NCBI GenBank assembly: GCA_022446885.1
Contig: JAKVBU010000009.1
Location: 1-64,000, forward strand
Length of the DNA stretch: 64,000 nt
Source of the DNA: Phycisphaerales bacterium
GTDB lineage: Bacteria; Planctomycetota; Phycisphaerae; Phycisphaerales; SM1A02
Direction of reading: 5' to 3'
The translations under genes and the position numbers were made by a program. Under the pieces are notes generated by a model. The model had not been told where the DNA came from and ran no database searches. It saw only the letters and a program-made list of their open reading frames with translations. Below, one piece after another: positions 44,611 through 54,535 of this stretch; position 1 is the stretch's first letter; each line of letters starts with the position of its first letter.

Positions 44611-45370
44611 GCACGCTCCCGTTGGCTTGCATCCGGGTTGGGTTGACGCTGCCCACAACGACTGAGGCAATCGCATCTTCTACAGGGCTCTCATGCCAAC
44701 ACCAACGCAGGGCGCTATCACCATCGAGGTGCCCGCTATTGAGTGCCTTTTTTACCAATACACCCACGTCAGCCTGCTGCGCTTCTTGAACAAGTGGTTC
44801 GTGTGACCGATCTGTCAGGCTCATCGGCACCATCAAGACGTCTGACCACTCGATCGCTTTGCGGTGACCCTCAACAGTCTTTCCTGAGAAGCCGATGGCC
44901 CGAGTGAGGCCTTCGTCACGCAGGCGCTGGAGTGACTCGATGTAGTCATCGCGCTGGTTATTGAGATCGTCGCCGTCGCTGTGCACGAGTAGGACATCCA
45001 CATGGTCACTTTGGAGGGCCTGCAGGCTCGCCTCCAATTGGGATCTCGCAGATGGCCCGTCAAATGCGTGGTTGCTTTGTCCCGTCTGGATGTCGAAGGT
45101 CTCCCCGACCTTGGACACCAATACGATGTCATCGCGGCGTGAGCCCATCGCCAACCCAAGTCGCGATTGGGCAAGTCCATAGGCCGGCGCCGTATCGATG
45201 AGCGTGATGCCCAGATCGAGCATGGCATGCACGATGGCGAGGGCATCTGCTTCGGTGGGAAGAGAGAAGGCCTCCGGGTACTTCACGCCCTGATCACGGC
45301 CGAGTTTCACCGTGCCCCAGCCCATCCGCGATACCTGCAGATTGGTGCGGCCTAGTCGTCTGTGTTCCAC
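44594..45370 (-). CDS. Aldo/keto reductase
   Basis: A 258-residue (alpha/beta)8 oxidoreductase. A GTG at 45370 with GGGAG upstream is chosen; a TTG at 45388 is possible. The catalytic tetrad is visible: Asp and Tyr in DTAPAYGLAQS, Lys in VLVSKVGE and His in VDVLLVHSDGDD. RRLGRTNLQVSRMGWGT is the family N-terminus. NADPH-dependent reduction of carbonyls is expected; the substrate is unknown. It overlaps the FAD oxidoreductase stop by 19 bases. Confidence 0.9.
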   Translation of the reverse strand: MEHRRLGRTNLQVSRMGWGTVKLGRDQGVKYPEAFSLPTEADALAIVHAMLDLGITLIDTAPAYGLAQSRLGLAMGSRRDDIVLVSKVGETFDIQTGQSNHAFDGPSARSQLEASLQALQSDHVDVLLVHSDGDDLNNQRDDYIESLQRLRDEGLTRAIGFSGKTVEGHRKAIEWSDVLMVPMSLTDRSHEPLVQEAQQADVGVLVKKALNSGHLDGDSALRWCWHESPVEDAIASVVVGSVNPTRMQANGSVLSGQG

Positions 45371-46527
45371 GTGTCGGGCATCTCCCAAGGGCCTTTGGCG
45401 GGGGCTGGTCGAGGCAGTTTTTCAGGCACCGGGTGTCCTTCACGTCGAGCTGAAGGCAGATGCTTGGCGAGCGTATCGGCCAGCAGCGGTGCCAGGGCCA
45501 ATTTGGTCGGCCATGCAGTCAAAACAGGGCCGTCTTCCAGCACGGTGGGCGTGCCAGGTCGAGCCCCTTTGGGTGTCTTGCCCTCGGCACGCGGGGCCGC
45601 ATAGGTGCCCATCTCAAGTTGGTCCACATCGAGGCCGGGCAGGGCACGGCGTAGATGTGCGCGAGCCAACTCGATCGTCTCGCTCGGGGTCAGTGTGGCA
45701 CCTTGTTCGGCGACGTCACCGCCGATCTGCCAGACTCGGCGGCCCTGCATGTCTTGCGTTGTGGTGATGGTCAGCCATGGCGATGTTCCCTTGATGACAT
45801 GTCCATTGAGTTGGGGCAGATCTCCGCGAGCGACCACCATGCGGAGTGGGCGAATCTGCATTGCGTGGGCATCCAGCCCCAGTTGGGCTCGAAGGAGTTC
45901 GTTGCCCGAGCCCGCTGCAAGCACGAGGCGATCAGCGTGGATCACAAGAGACTCCCCGTTGCACTCAATCCGGGCCTCGACACCATCTGGGGTGGAAGAG
46001 AGGGTCAGTGCTTCTGGGCCATTGCAGGCCAGCAGGGCCTCGTGATTGAGCGTGGCCAGCACGCTGAGCAGCGAGGCTGGTTCAAGGACGGGCTCTGGCA
46101 CCTCAAGGATCGGCCGGGGCGCTCCCTTGAGTATTGCGGGAGGATCTTCAACAACACGGGGCGTCGCTCGAAGGCCCATTCGGGCACCGGCCAGGCCGAG
46201 CCGACCCAGCCCTCCGGTGGACCACAAGAGACAAGTGTCGCTCCGCATGGCGACGGCCGACAGTCTTGTGTCCAGCGCATCTCGCCAGCGAGCAGGCATG
46301 TCGGCAATGGCGTTCGAGGCAGCTGTCGCCTTCCCACCAAGGGCGTACTTGAGCCCTCCATGAATGATGCCCTGCGATTGGATGGTCTGCCCAGCGCCCA
46401 GTGCGTGGGCATCGACCAGCCAGACGCTGTGGCCCATCTGGCGAAGTTGGTCAAGTGTCCACATACCGGCGACGCCTCCGCCGATGATGAGTGCGTCGAG
46501 GTGGATGCCAGCAGCCATGGCTGGCAT
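45352..46527 (-). CDS. FAD-dependent oxidoreductase (DAO family, GlpA-like N-terminus)
   Basis: About 391 residues. ALIIGGGVAGMWTLDQLRQ (about 11-29) is the FAD Rossmann motif, and SQGIIHGGLKYALGG resembles the flavin loop of glycerol-3-phosphate dehydrogenases. LVLAAGSGNELLRAQLG and the C-terminal block complete the D-amino-acid-oxidase fold. The substrate is not clear; a hydroxyacid or amine dehydrogenase is likely. Starts at 46518 and 46539 are alternatives. Divergent from the IDH-like gene and coupled to the aldo/keto reductase. Confidence 0.82.
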   Translation of the reverse strand: MPAMAAGIHLDALIIGGGVAGMWTLDQLRQMGHSVWLVDAHALGAGQTIQSQGIIHGGLKYALGGKATAASNAIADMPARWRDALDTRLSAVAMRSDTCLLWSTGGLGRLGLAGARMGLRATPRVVEDPPAILKGAPRPILEVPEPVLEPASLLSVLATLNHEALLACNGPEALTLSSTPDGVEARIECNGESLVIHADRLVLAAGSGNELLRAQLGLDAHAMQIRPLRMVVARGDLPQLNGHVIKGTSPWLTITTTQDMQGRRVWQIGGDVAEQGATLTPSETIELARAHLRRALPGLDVDQLEMGTYAAPRAEGKTPKGARPGTPTVLEDGPVLTAWPTKLALAPLLADTLAKHLPSARREGHPVPEKLPRPAPAKGPWEMPDTWNTDD

Positions 46528-46579
46528 GGTCCCAAGCACAGCGCATCACCGTCAAGGTCTGCCGGGTATTGTCTGCCCC

Positions 46580-47614
46580 GTGGAACACACAGTAGTACTC
46601 ATTCCCGGAGACGGCATCGGGCCCGAGGTGGCCCAGGCCGCAGTGCTTGTTGTTGAGGCCTCTGGTGCTCAGGTCAATTGGCTGCCTCGACAGGCCGGCC
46701 TCGCCGCAATCGAGGCGGGGGAGTCGCAGGTGCTCCCGGAGGCAACCCTCGAAGCCATCAGAACGCATCAGGTCGCCCTCAAGGGGCCATGCACGACTCC
46801 AGTGGGGGAGGGGTTCACATCGGTGAACGTGGCCTTGCGCAAGCATCTGGGGCTGTTTGGAGCCGTCCGCCCAGTTCGAACGATGCCTGGCGTGACGACT
46901 CGATACAGCGATGCGCAGGTTGATCTGGTGATCGTGCGGGAGAACACCGAGGGGCTCTATGCGGGCATCGAGAATCAGATTTCAGAGGGCGTGGTGACCT
47001 CACTGAAGGTCGTTACTGAGAGCGCCAGCCGCCGAATTGCGAGATTCGCCTTCGAGTATGCGCACAGTCGCCAGCGGCGGAAAGTCACCGTGCTGCACAA
47101 GGCCAACATCATGAAGATGGGTGACGGCTTGTTCCTGCAGTGTGCTCGCGAAGAGGCCAAGGCTTGGGAAGGCAAGGTGGAATTCGAGTCGCGGATCATC
47201 GATGCCGGATGCATGCAATTGGTGCAGTCTCCTCAGGCCTTCGATGTACTCCTGTGTGAGAATCTCTACGGCGATGTCATGAGCGATCTATGCGCTGGCT
47301 TCGTCGGTGGGTTGGGGGTCACGCCGGGGGCGAATTTCGGTGACGAGGGTCGAGCTGTATTTGAGGCTGTCCACGGTTCGGCGCCCGACATTGCCGGGCA
47401 GGACCGGGCGAACCCATTGGCGCTCATCATGAGCGCTGTCATGCTCCTCAGGCATCTGGCCGAGACCACACAGGATGTCACCTGCACCACCTGCGCCGAT
47501 CGAATCCGAGATGCGTACAACGCCTGCCTGCTCGCTGGAGAGACGACTGCTGATCTAGGTGGGTCGCTGGGCACGATGGCATTCGCCGATGCAATCTGCA
47601 AGAGGCTCTCTTAG
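46580..47614 (+). CDS. NAD-type isocitrate dehydrogenase family enzyme
   Basis: A 344-residue beta-decarboxylating dehydrogenase. The GTG at 46580 begins VEHTVVLIPGDGIGPEV, the family opener. KGPCTTPVGEGFTSVNVALR, VRENTEGLYAGIEN, the catalytic Lys in HKANIMKMGDGLFL and HGSAPDIAGQDRANP are present. The T-T-P-x-G and S-V-N-V-A-L-R substrate loop fits NAD-dependent isocitrate dehydrogenase better than isopropylmalate dehydrogenase; homoisocitrate is less likely. Probably the TCA-cycle enzyme, but the split from LeuB is by motif only. Confidence 0.85.
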   Translation: MEHTVVLIPGDGIGPEVAQAAVLVVEASGAQVNWLPRQAGLAAIEAGESQVLPEATLEAIRTHQVALKGPCTTPVGEGFTSVNVALRKHLGLFGAVRPVRTMPGVTTRYSDAQVDLVIVRENTEGLYAGIENQISEGVVTSLKVVTESASRRIARFAFEYAHSRQRRKVTVLHKANIMKMGDGLFLQCAREEAKAWEGKVEFESRIIDAGCMQLVQSPQAFDVLLCENLYGDVMSDLCAGFVGGLGVTPGANFGDEGRAVFEAVHGSAPDIAGQDRANPLALIMSAVMLLRHLAETTQDVTCTTCADRIRDAYNACLLAGETTADLGGSLGTMAFADAICKRLS

Positions 47615-47642
47615 ACATCGCATGACCAACAGGACAGACCAG

Positions 47643-48488
47643 ATGAGCGACTGGACGCTGCCCGGTGCCGGCGGGGCATCAATCCACGGCACGACCCACC
47701 TGGCCGAGGGCGACGGGGAAGGCGTGGTTGTGCTGGTGCACGGTTTCAAGGGGTACAAGGACTACGGCATGTTTCCGCATCTGGCTGGAGCAGTGTGCCG
47801 TGCAGGGTGGATTGTGCATCGTGTATCGCTGTCACACTCCGGGATGGGGCACGGGCATGGCCCATTTGACGAGGCGAGATTCGAGAAGGACACATGGAAT
47901 CGCGGTGTCGAAGATCTGCAGGCGATCTGCGGTGCGATCGACTCAGGTGTACTGGCAGGGCAGGGGGCTGGCGTCGTTCTTGCGGGCCACTCGCGGGGCG
48001 GATCGCTCGTGCTTACGGCTGCAGGTCGACATGGAACAGATGGAAGCCTGGGTGGCGTCCGTGGCGTCGTGTCTCTGAGCGCACCGGCACAGCTCAACGG
48101 TCTGAAAGAGGAAGATCAAGCACGCCTGCTCAAAGAGGGGAGGCTGCAATCACCATCGGCTCGAACCGGGCAGATGTTGCACGTAGGGCGTGGTTGGTTG
48201 CAGGAGCAACTCGATGATCCTCCGGGGCATGATCTCCATGGTCTCGTCGCCCGGATCAAGGCACCGATTCTGCTGGTGCATGGCACAGATGATGAGGCTG
48301 TTCCCGCGTCGGCAGCGCCCCGTATCGCTCAGGCAGCGCCAGGCAACGTGCAGGTGGAGCTCCTTGAGGGTGCAAATCACGTGTTCAACACGCCCAACCC
48401 CTTCGATGGCGAATCGCCCTCGCAGCAGTTGCGTGACATGGAGGCGGCGGTCGTACGTTTTCTCTCAGGCTGCAGCCGGCAACTCTGA
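47643..48488 (+). CDS. Alpha/beta hydrolase
   Basis: About 281 residues from the ATG at 47643 (47622 is the other choice). VVVLVHGFKGYKDYGMFPHL forms the oxyanion strand, GHSRGGSLVL holds the Ser nucleophile, HGTDDEAVP the Asp and LEGANHVFNT the His, so the triad is complete. SHSGMGHGHGPFDE-type loops resemble family serine aminopeptidase-like S33 esterases. It begins 28 bases after the IDH-like stop and converges on smc. Substrate unknown. Confidence 0.88.
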   Translation: MSDWTLPGAGGASIHGTTHLAEGDGEGVVVLVHGFKGYKDYGMFPHLAGAVCRAGWIVHRVSLSHSGMGHGHGPFDEARFEKDTWNRGVEDLQAICGAIDSGVLAGQGAGVVLAGHSRGGSLVLTAAGRHGTDGSLGGVRGVVSLSAPAQLNGLKEEDQARLLKEGRLQSPSARTGQMLHVGRGWLQEQLDDPPGHDLHGLVARIKAPILLVHGTDDEAVPASAAPRIAQAAPGNVQVELLEGANHVFNTPNPFDGESPSQQLRDMEAAVVRFLSGCSRQL

Positions 48489-48553
48489 ACGGCCAGCAGG
48501 GCGCAGGCCGGGGGCGGAAGTGGCAGGCTGCCCCCGGGGGAGGGAAGGCCGGA

Positions 48554-48583
48554 GGGGAAGGCCGGGGGGGGAGGCCAGGGGGG
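48554..48583 (+). other. G-quadruplex-type motif between convergent hydrolase and smc
   Basis: Runs of 4, 8 and 6 G (48554-48557, 48564-48571, 48578-48583); the eight-base run can supply two tracts. They sit at the end of a 95-base G-rich spacer with repeated GGAAGGCCGG units (48530-48583) and end at the smc stop codon. On the plus strand it would be in the hydrolase mRNA trailer. Confidence 0.45.
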
Positions 48584-51500
48584 TCAGGCCGGCACCGAAG
48601 CAGCGGCACCTTCAGCCCGAGCAGCTGCGCTCCGAGCAATCTTCCCACCCTCATCAACTTCATCCACCCGAACCGTGACCTGCCGCGAGACGCCACGCTG
48701 TGGTTGCGTCACTCCGTAGAGGCGGTCGCATGAGAGCATCGTCTGCTTGGAGTGCGTGATGATGATGAAGTGGCTTCGGTCGAGGAACTGCTCCAGGCAG
48801 GTGCAGAAGCGGCCGATGTTCGCATCGTCCAGTGGTGCGTCCACTTCGTCGAGCACGCAGAACGGCGAGGGGCGAGACCGGAAGATCGCGAGTACCAGGG
48901 CAACAGCAGTCATGGCCTTCTCGCCGCCGGAGAGTTGCGAGATGACTCGTGGTTCCTTGCCCGGTGGCTTGGCTTTGATCTCGATGCCCGACTCGAGCAT
49001 GTCGATGTTGCCCTCTTCATCTGGAAGCATGTAGATGTCGGCGCTGCCGCCGCCAAAGAGCTGCCGGAACAGGCCGCTGCGGCCGGCAAAGTGCTCACGG
49101 ATCGCCTCGAAGGTGGTTTCGAAGCGTTCGCGTGTAGCCGTCTCCAACTCTTCGATCAGTGACTTGAGTGAGATGGCCGCCTCGTCGATGTCTGCCACCT
49201 GAGCGATGAGGGCCTCGTTGCGGTCTTCAAGGTGCCTTTCTTCTTCGATCGCGTCGAGATTGACGTTGCCAAGCGCCTTGATCTCATCACGCAGCCGGGT
49301 CACTTCGGCCAGTATCGCCTCGCGATCTTCAATTGAATCCTCGTGTTCACGCCCCAGCCACTGTTCGTATGCGGCGCCCAGATCGAGTTCCATTTCCTCG
49401 AGCATTCGATCCTCGAGGTTCTCTCGATTGACCTCTGCCTCGCGTCGACTCAACTCCAGCGCCTGATGATCACGGTTGAGAATCGAAGCCTGGCTGCGGC
49501 CCGCCTCCAGCGCATCGATCGCCGACTGCAGCGTAATCTTGGCATTGGTAGCGGCCTCATCGAGACCTTCCAGATCACGCGTTGCGGCCTCGAAGCCTGC
49601 CTTGGCTCGATCAATGTCGGACCGGGCCGTGTCAATGGCGGCCTCGAGTTGCTCATCGCGTGCTGCATGGCGGGCCAGGCGTTCATTCGTCTCACGCCGT
49701 CGATCCTGTGCGTCTTCGAGCGCCGCTTGGACCCGAGTCAATTCCCGTCGGAATGCCTGCTGAGACTCACCCAGCCGCTTGGCTTCAGCGGATGCTTCAG
49801 TGGCCGCCTGTTCACAGGCGTGGGCTCGCTCCTTGAATCCGTCGGCCTTCTCTTCGGCTTCCGAGACTGACTGCTGAGCCGATTGCAGCAGGCCTACGAC
49901 CGTGTGCCGTTGTTGCTGCAGGTTCGACTCTTCATCTTCCAGTTGGCCACGACGTTGGCGGGCTGTCTCGATCTGGGCGTCCAGTTCGTCGGCGTATCGG
50001 CGTCTGCGCTCGACGCGGTCGCGGGCGGTCTGCAGGGCGTACTCCACATCCACGGCTCTGCCAGTTGCCTCCTGCAGGGCATCGCCAGTACGGGTGCGTT
50101 GGGCGGCGGCATCTTCCGATTCAGCCTGCAGGGTCGCGAGGTTCGCTTCGGCCTGATGGCGTTGGTTTGCCAACTCGGCAGTGCGGTCATGCAGGTGTTC
50201 AAGCTCAACCCGGCGGGAAATCCAGCCTGCAACACCGGGGCGTCCGAGGCGAACGCGGCCGTCCGGTTCAACGAGTTCGCCTGATCGAGTGGCCAGTCGC
50301 CAGCCTTCAAGTGGGCCCTGAGCGAGTTCGAGGGCCCTGTCGAGGGTGGCTACCACTGCGGTGCGGGCGAACATCCGTTGCACGACTTGTGCTGCAGATG
50401 GGTCGACTTGCACACGATCAATGAGATGGTCCACGCCCTCGATCGCACTGGGGAGTGGGCAGGGAATGACACAGGTGTCCGTGCCGGCGATCGCCAGGGC
50501 GGCTGAGAGTTGCCGCTGATGGCACCACTGCGTCACGGCGTGCAGCGATGCCTGGTCACGCAGCAACACGATCTCCATGTCACGCCCGAGGACCGTCTCG
50601 ATGAGTTCGGCGTCGCCCTCGCGTGGTGTGATGCAGTCTCCGAGCAAGCCGAAGATGCCATCGGGGCGATCAACGGAGTTGAGGAGTTCCTTGACGTCTT
50701 CGCCAAGGCCCTCACGTGTCTGCTTCATCTCTTCCAGAAGGTGCAGACGAGATCCGGTCGAGGCTTCCTCACGACGCAGCGTGGCAAGCGATTCGGCAGC
50801 CTGCATGTGCGCTTCGTCCAGTTGGGCGGCTGCGGCCCCGTCAGCAGTGAGTTTGGCTTCGAGTTCGTCGATCGTCGCACGTACTCGCCCCAACTCCTGC
50901 GTGTGGGTCTCCACCTGAGCGGCTGCCTCGGTTCGTTCGTCCTCAACGCCTCCACGTTGGGTCTGGAGTTTGTCCAACTCCTCATCGGTGGATTGACGGC
51001 GTGCTGCGAGCCGTTCGGATGAGGCTTGCAAGGCACTGCGGCGAGCGACGGCCTGCTCACAGGCCTGCCGGAATCGTTGCAGATCCGCCGTGGCCTGAGC
51101 CGCTTCCTTGCGGACGTGCGCGGCTTCGGACGTGCTGTCGTCGGCCCGGGCCTCGGCCTCTTGGAGCGATTGGGCGGCTTGGGAAACCGACTGCTCCAAG
51201 CGTTCCTTGTCGGCCGTACGGGCTGCCAGTTGTGGCTCAATGTCGCGAAGTGTGTTTCGGTCGGTCTGCTCCTGCTCCGCGTTTGCGGTGCGCTGCCGAG
51301 TGAACATCTCCAGCCGCTGAGCGGCGTGTGTTTCGCTTGACTCGAGATCCTGCTGGCGTTGAGTCAGGGCGTCGCGGCGGCGCGTCACGTCATGTCGAGC
51401 CAACTCCGCATCCTGACGATCGGATTCCAGTGTGGCGATCTGTTCCATGAGCGACTCACGCTGCCGAGACAGATCTGCGAGACGACTGGTGAGCCCCACG

Positions 51501-52240
51501 AGCCGTTGCTGCAACTCATGAAACTGGTCCCATGCGACAGCTTCACGCAGTGAGCGATACCGCTCGTCGAGCGTGCGGAATGTGCGGGCCTTTTGAGCCT
51601 GCCCCTTGACCAGTCGAAGCCGCCTCTCTGTTGAGGCCAGTTGCTCACGCACACGAACGAGATTGACCTCTGTCTTCTCTAGTTTGCGCACCGCTTCGGT
51701 TCGACGGGCCCGGAACTTGGAAACGCCGGCCGCCTCTTCGAGAATCGTGCGTCGCTCGACAGGGCTGGCGTCGAGCATGGCTGCCACCCGCCCCTGTTCG
51801 ATGATGCAGTAGGCGGCGTTACCCAAGCCAGTGTCGAGAAAGGCGTCCTTGACATCCTTGAGACGCACCTTGCGATCGTTGATGAGGTACTCACTGCGGC
51901 CGTCGCGATAGAGCCGGCGGCCAATGTGTACTTCGTCAGTATCAATTGGGAGGGCTCTGGCACCCTTGGGCCCGGTCACGGGGTTCTCGAATGTGAGCGT
52001 GACTGAGGCCATGCCCAGTGGCTTTCGCCCAGCTGATCCTGCGAAGATCACATCGAGCATGGCGCCGCCGCGAAGGCTCTTTGCGGATCGTTCGCCGAGC
52101 ACCCATTTGATGGCGTCCACCACGTTTGACTTGCCGCACCCATTGGGGCCGACGACCCCGACTCGTGGCTCGTCGAAAACGAATTCGACGGGGTCCGCGA
52201 ATGACTTGAATCCAGAGAGGGTGACCTTTGCCAGGCGCAT
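48584..52240 (-). CDS. smc: Chromosome segregation protein SMC
   Basis: A 1218-residue condensin ATPase. The ATG at 52240 with GGAGG upstream begins [20 protein letters not shown]. Walker [21 protein letters not shown], two long coiled coils (about 170-500 and 680-1010), a hinge near 510-670 and the C-terminal head with signature [19 protein letters not shown] and Walker [20 protein letters not shown] are all present. It organises chromosomes, usually with ScpA/ScpB, which are not in this window. The C-terminal tail is Ala-rich. Confidence 0.97.
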   Translation of the reverse strand: MRLAKVTLSGFKSFADPVEFVFDEPRVGVVGPNGCGKSNVVDAIKWVLGERSAKSLRGGAMLDVIFAGSAGRKPLGMASVTLTFENPVTGPKGARALPIDTDEVHIGRRLYRDGRSEYLINDRKVRLKDVKDAFLDTGLGNAAYCIIEQGRVAAMLDASPVERRTILEEAAGVSKFRARRTEAVRKLEKTEVNLVRVREQLASTERRLRLVKGQAQKARTFRTLDERYRSLREAVAWDQFHELQQRLVGLTSRLADLSRQRESLMEQIATLESDRQDAELARHDVTRRRDALTQRQQDLESSETHAAQRLEMFTRQRTANAEQEQTDRNTLRDIEPQLAARTADKERLEQSVSQAAQSLQEAEARADDSTSEAAHVRKEAAQATADLQRFRQACEQAVARRSALQASSERLAARRQSTDEELDKLQTQRGGVEDERTEAAAQVETHTQELGRVRATIDELEAKLTADGAAAAQLDEAHMQAAESLATLRREEASTGSRLHLLEEMKQTREGLGEDVKELLNSVDRPDGIFGLLGDCITPREGDAELIETVLGRDMEIVLLRDQASLHAVTQWCHQRQLSAALAIAGTDTCVIPCPLPSAIEGVDHLIDRVQVDPSAAQVVQRMFARTAVVATLDRALELAQGPLEGWRLATRSGELVEPDGRVRLGRPGVAGWISRRVELEHLHDRTAELANQRHQAEANLATLQAESEDAAAQRTRTGDALQEATGRAVDVEYALQTARDRVERRRRYADELDAQIETARQRRGQLEDEESNLQQQRHTVVGLLQSAQQSVSEAEEKADGFKERAHACEQAATEASAEAKRLGESQQAFRRELTRVQAALEDAQDRRRETNERLARHAARDEQLEAAIDTARSDIDRAKAGFEAATRDLEGLDEAATNAKITLQSAIDALEAGRSQASILNRDHQALELSRREAEVNRENLEDRMLEEMELDLGAAYEQWLGREHEDSIEDREAILAEVTRLRDEIKALGNVNLDAIEEERHLEDRNEALIAQVADIDEAAISLKSLIEELETATRERFETTFEAIREHFAGRSGLFRQLFGGGSADIYMLPDEEGNIDMLESGIEIKAKPPGKEPRVISQLSGGEKAMTAVALVLAIFRSRPSPFCVLDEVDAPLDDANIGRFCTCLEQFLDRSHFIIITHSKQTMLSCDRLYGVTQPQRGVSRQVTVRVDEVDEGGKIARSAAARAEGAAASVPA

Positions 52241-52374
52241 GCGGGAGGACCTCCTGTCCGTCCGTCGGGCCCATCCTGGACCCCGGTGGGTGGTTCCGAG
52301 AAGTGTATCGACTGGACCCCGCTCCACGTGCCCCAATGGGGGGTTTTGGTGCTGTTCGAGCCCCCGCTGCCCCG

Positions 52375-54198
52375 TCAGGAATCGTCGCTGGCGGCCTCGC
52401 CGATGTCCGGTCGGGGCTCGTAGTCGCTGAGCGTGCCCCAGCGCTGCAATTCTGCCAGTACGCGGTCTTGTTCAGCCTTGAAGTCGCAAGCGAGATAGCC
52501 GGCCTTCCACACATCGTGGAGTACACCGACAGTCTGCCCGTAGGACAGGTTCAGCCCGGGCGGATCGCCTGGCTGCCGCGGTCGCCAGGCCAGAGCCCGG
52601 ACGAGTTCCGACACGCTGGCTCGGCAATTGATGGTCAGTGCCTCGGCGCCGCCATCAGGCCTGAAGCGAAGTGACAGCCCGCCATTGACCGGATCCTCGC
52701 GGATCATCAGTTGCTCCCCCAGCGTGGAGCAGGCCATGGGGCGATCAATGGGGAGGTCACCACCGAGCACCGCGATGCCAGGCCGCCGACTCTGCGTGAC
52801 GTAGATCGTCTTGTAGGACGAGGGCGCAATGTCCAGATTGAACTTGCCCTCCAAGGGGAGCGTCTGCAGCAACTCACTGGCCCGATCTCGGAGTGCCTCG
52901 TATGAGCGCAGTCTCACCTCGAGGTCGTCATCTTCGAGCATCTCGCCCAAGGCGACATCGGTTCGCGGATCCAGCGGCAGTTCCTTCATCAGGGCTGCGG
53001 CCTCGAGACGTGCTCCGAGGGTGCCCTCGGTGCCCATCGACCGCAGGGGCTCGCCCACAATCGGATCTGCCAGTGCTGCGCCCGCCCGCAGTGAAACAAG
53101 GCGCGGCGCCTCTTCGGGGTGGTCATAGAGTTCGCGAATGAAGGGCAGTGCCCGTTGGCCCAGAGCGACCCAGCGCCAGTATGCCTCCGAGGCGAGGCTC
53201 GGATCTGCAAGCAACTGGCGCCGAGTGTTGTTGGCGATCAACTCGGCGCGAGATTGCGCCAGCGTCGTTCGCATCACGGTATTCACGAAGGTATCGGTGT
53301 CGTCACGCATCGACGGCGGCACTGTGAGTGCAATCGTGGTGTCGTTTTCGCCCTTGGCGGTGTCCTGCCCCTGACCGGGCTCGAAGGGGAAGCGGCGGTT
53401 GATCGCATCCTGAATCAGCCTGGCTCTGGTGTGACTGGGGTTGCTCAGCATGAGCTTCAACGGGAGGTCCTTGGTGACCTGACCACCGTTGAGTACCCGT
53501 CCGGATCGAAGCGTGACGTCGGTGGATCCTTCAGCGGCGCCGTTCACAAACGGATTGATGAAGATCGGTCCGCCGCCTTCGGCAATGATGCCCGCCTGTC
53601 TCGACCCGGCCATGAGTGCGCCAGGCCTCAGGTCAGTGGTGTACAGATGGCCGCCCTCGAGGCTCGTTGTACTGGTGCGTTGATCGGCCGAGACCAGAAT
53701 GTCGAATGTCGTGCCAGGCATGATCTCGGGCTTGCGGCCCGCGATGGGTGGCGTGCGTTTTCGACCTACCGCACCCTGTGGCACGATGCCCTCGACAATC
53801 ACCACTGCCGTATCGGGTGAGTCGAGCAGCTCTTCGCCCTTGAGATGGGCCCAGCCGCTGGCATGCTGGCCAATGCCCATGCGGGCCATGTGTTGCAGCA
53901 TGTGGGCTCGAACATCGGGAGGGATGTCGCCCGACCCGGTGCCCTGAAGGCCCACGACCAGTCCGTATCCACGAACGACAGTGGGGACATGTGATGGGGA
54001 TGATCGATCGTCCCATCCGAGGATGATGCACTCGGATCCAACGGTGCCCCTTGTGATGGCCGGGGCACCGCCACCAGGGTCGATGCGGTGCGTCGAGTTA
54101 CCACCGCGTGCCCGCGGCGCGGCATCCTCGATCGTGTTGCAGCTCGCCAGAAGTGCGGCCGCCAGCATGCTCGTCAGTAGCAAACGAGGTGGGGTCAT
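52375..54198 (-). CDS. FlgI (P-ring)-like lipoprotein, non-flagellar context
   Basis: A 607-residue lipoprotein; the ATG at 54198 starts a signal with lipobox ALLASC (Cys about 20). Residues about 50-300 resemble the flagellar P-ring protein Flg[32 protein letters not shown], and [20 protein letters not shown] helical HEAT-like part follows (about 340-480) with an additional C-terminal beta domain. No other flagellar gene is in the window. FlgI forms a periplasmic ring; this protein may form a similar ring in another envelope machine. It lies just downstream of the EssC/FtsK-like gene on the same strand. Confidence 0.7.
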   Translation of the reverse strand: MTPPRLLLTSMLAAALLASCNTIEDAAPRARGGNSTHRIDPGGGAPAITRGTVGSECIILGWDDRSSPSHVPTVVRGYGLVVGLQGTGSGDIPPDVRAHMLQHMARMGIGQHASGWAHLKGEELLDSPDTAVVIVEGIVPQGAVGRKRTPPIAGRKPEIMPGTTFDILVSADQRTSTTSLEGGHLYTTDLRPGALMAGSRQAGIIAEGGGPIFINPFVNGAAEGSTDVTLRSGRVLNGGQVTKDLPLKLMLSNPSHTRARLIQDAINRRFPFEPGQGQDTAKGENDTTIALTVPPSMRDDTDTFVNTVMRTTLAQSRAELIANNTRRQLLADPSLASEAYWRWVALGQRALPFIRELYDHPEEAPRLVSLRAGAALADPIVGEPLRSMGTEGTLGARLEAAALMKELPLDPRTDVALGEMLEDDDLEVRLRSYEALRDRASELLQTLPLEGKFNLDIAPSSYKTIYVTQSRRPGIAVLGGDLPIDRPMACSTLGEQLMIREDPVNGGLSLRFRPDGGAEALTINCRASVSELVRALAWRPRQPGDPPGLNLSYGQTVGVLHDVWKAGYLACDFKAEQDRVLAELQRWGTLSDYEPRPDIGEAASDDS

Positions 54199-54227
54199 GG
54201 ACCCCGAAGTGTACCCCCCTGATCGCC

Positions 54228-54398
54228 TCAGGCGGCAGGGCGAACCCGCTGTTCGTGGGTTCGCTGCCATGTGACGGCATCAATGCGGTCGGAGAATCGA
54301 GCCAGAATGATCGGAACGGCTGTTCGAGTGCAAACGGCCCAGCCGGCACCAATCTTCAGCAGCATCGTTGAGTTCCCAGTAGTCGAGTCAGCGGTCAT
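54228..54398 (-). CDS. Possible 56-residue small protein
   Basis: A short frame in the 337-base gap between the FtsK-like and FlgI-like genes. AGGAG lies about nine bases before the ATG at 54398. Residues 12-27 (MLLKIGAGWAVCTRTA) are moderately hydrophobic and the end is basic. No family recognised. The placement in a same-strand gap and the ribosome site support it; lack of homology evidence keeps confidence low. Confidence 0.35.
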   Translation of the reverse strand: MTADSTTGNSTMLLKIGAGWAVCTRTAVPIILARFSDRIDAVTWQRTHEQRVRPAA

Positions 54399-54535
54399 GA
54401 GAGGGGGCTCCTGTTGTCCTCTTGTGCAGGAACGGCGATCGGGGGCTCCAGAGCCACCGGCCTGCACAAGGGTGTCATTGGGAAAACACGCTCACCAATT
54501 GAGCCCATTCGCAAACATCAGGGTGATCAGTGGGA

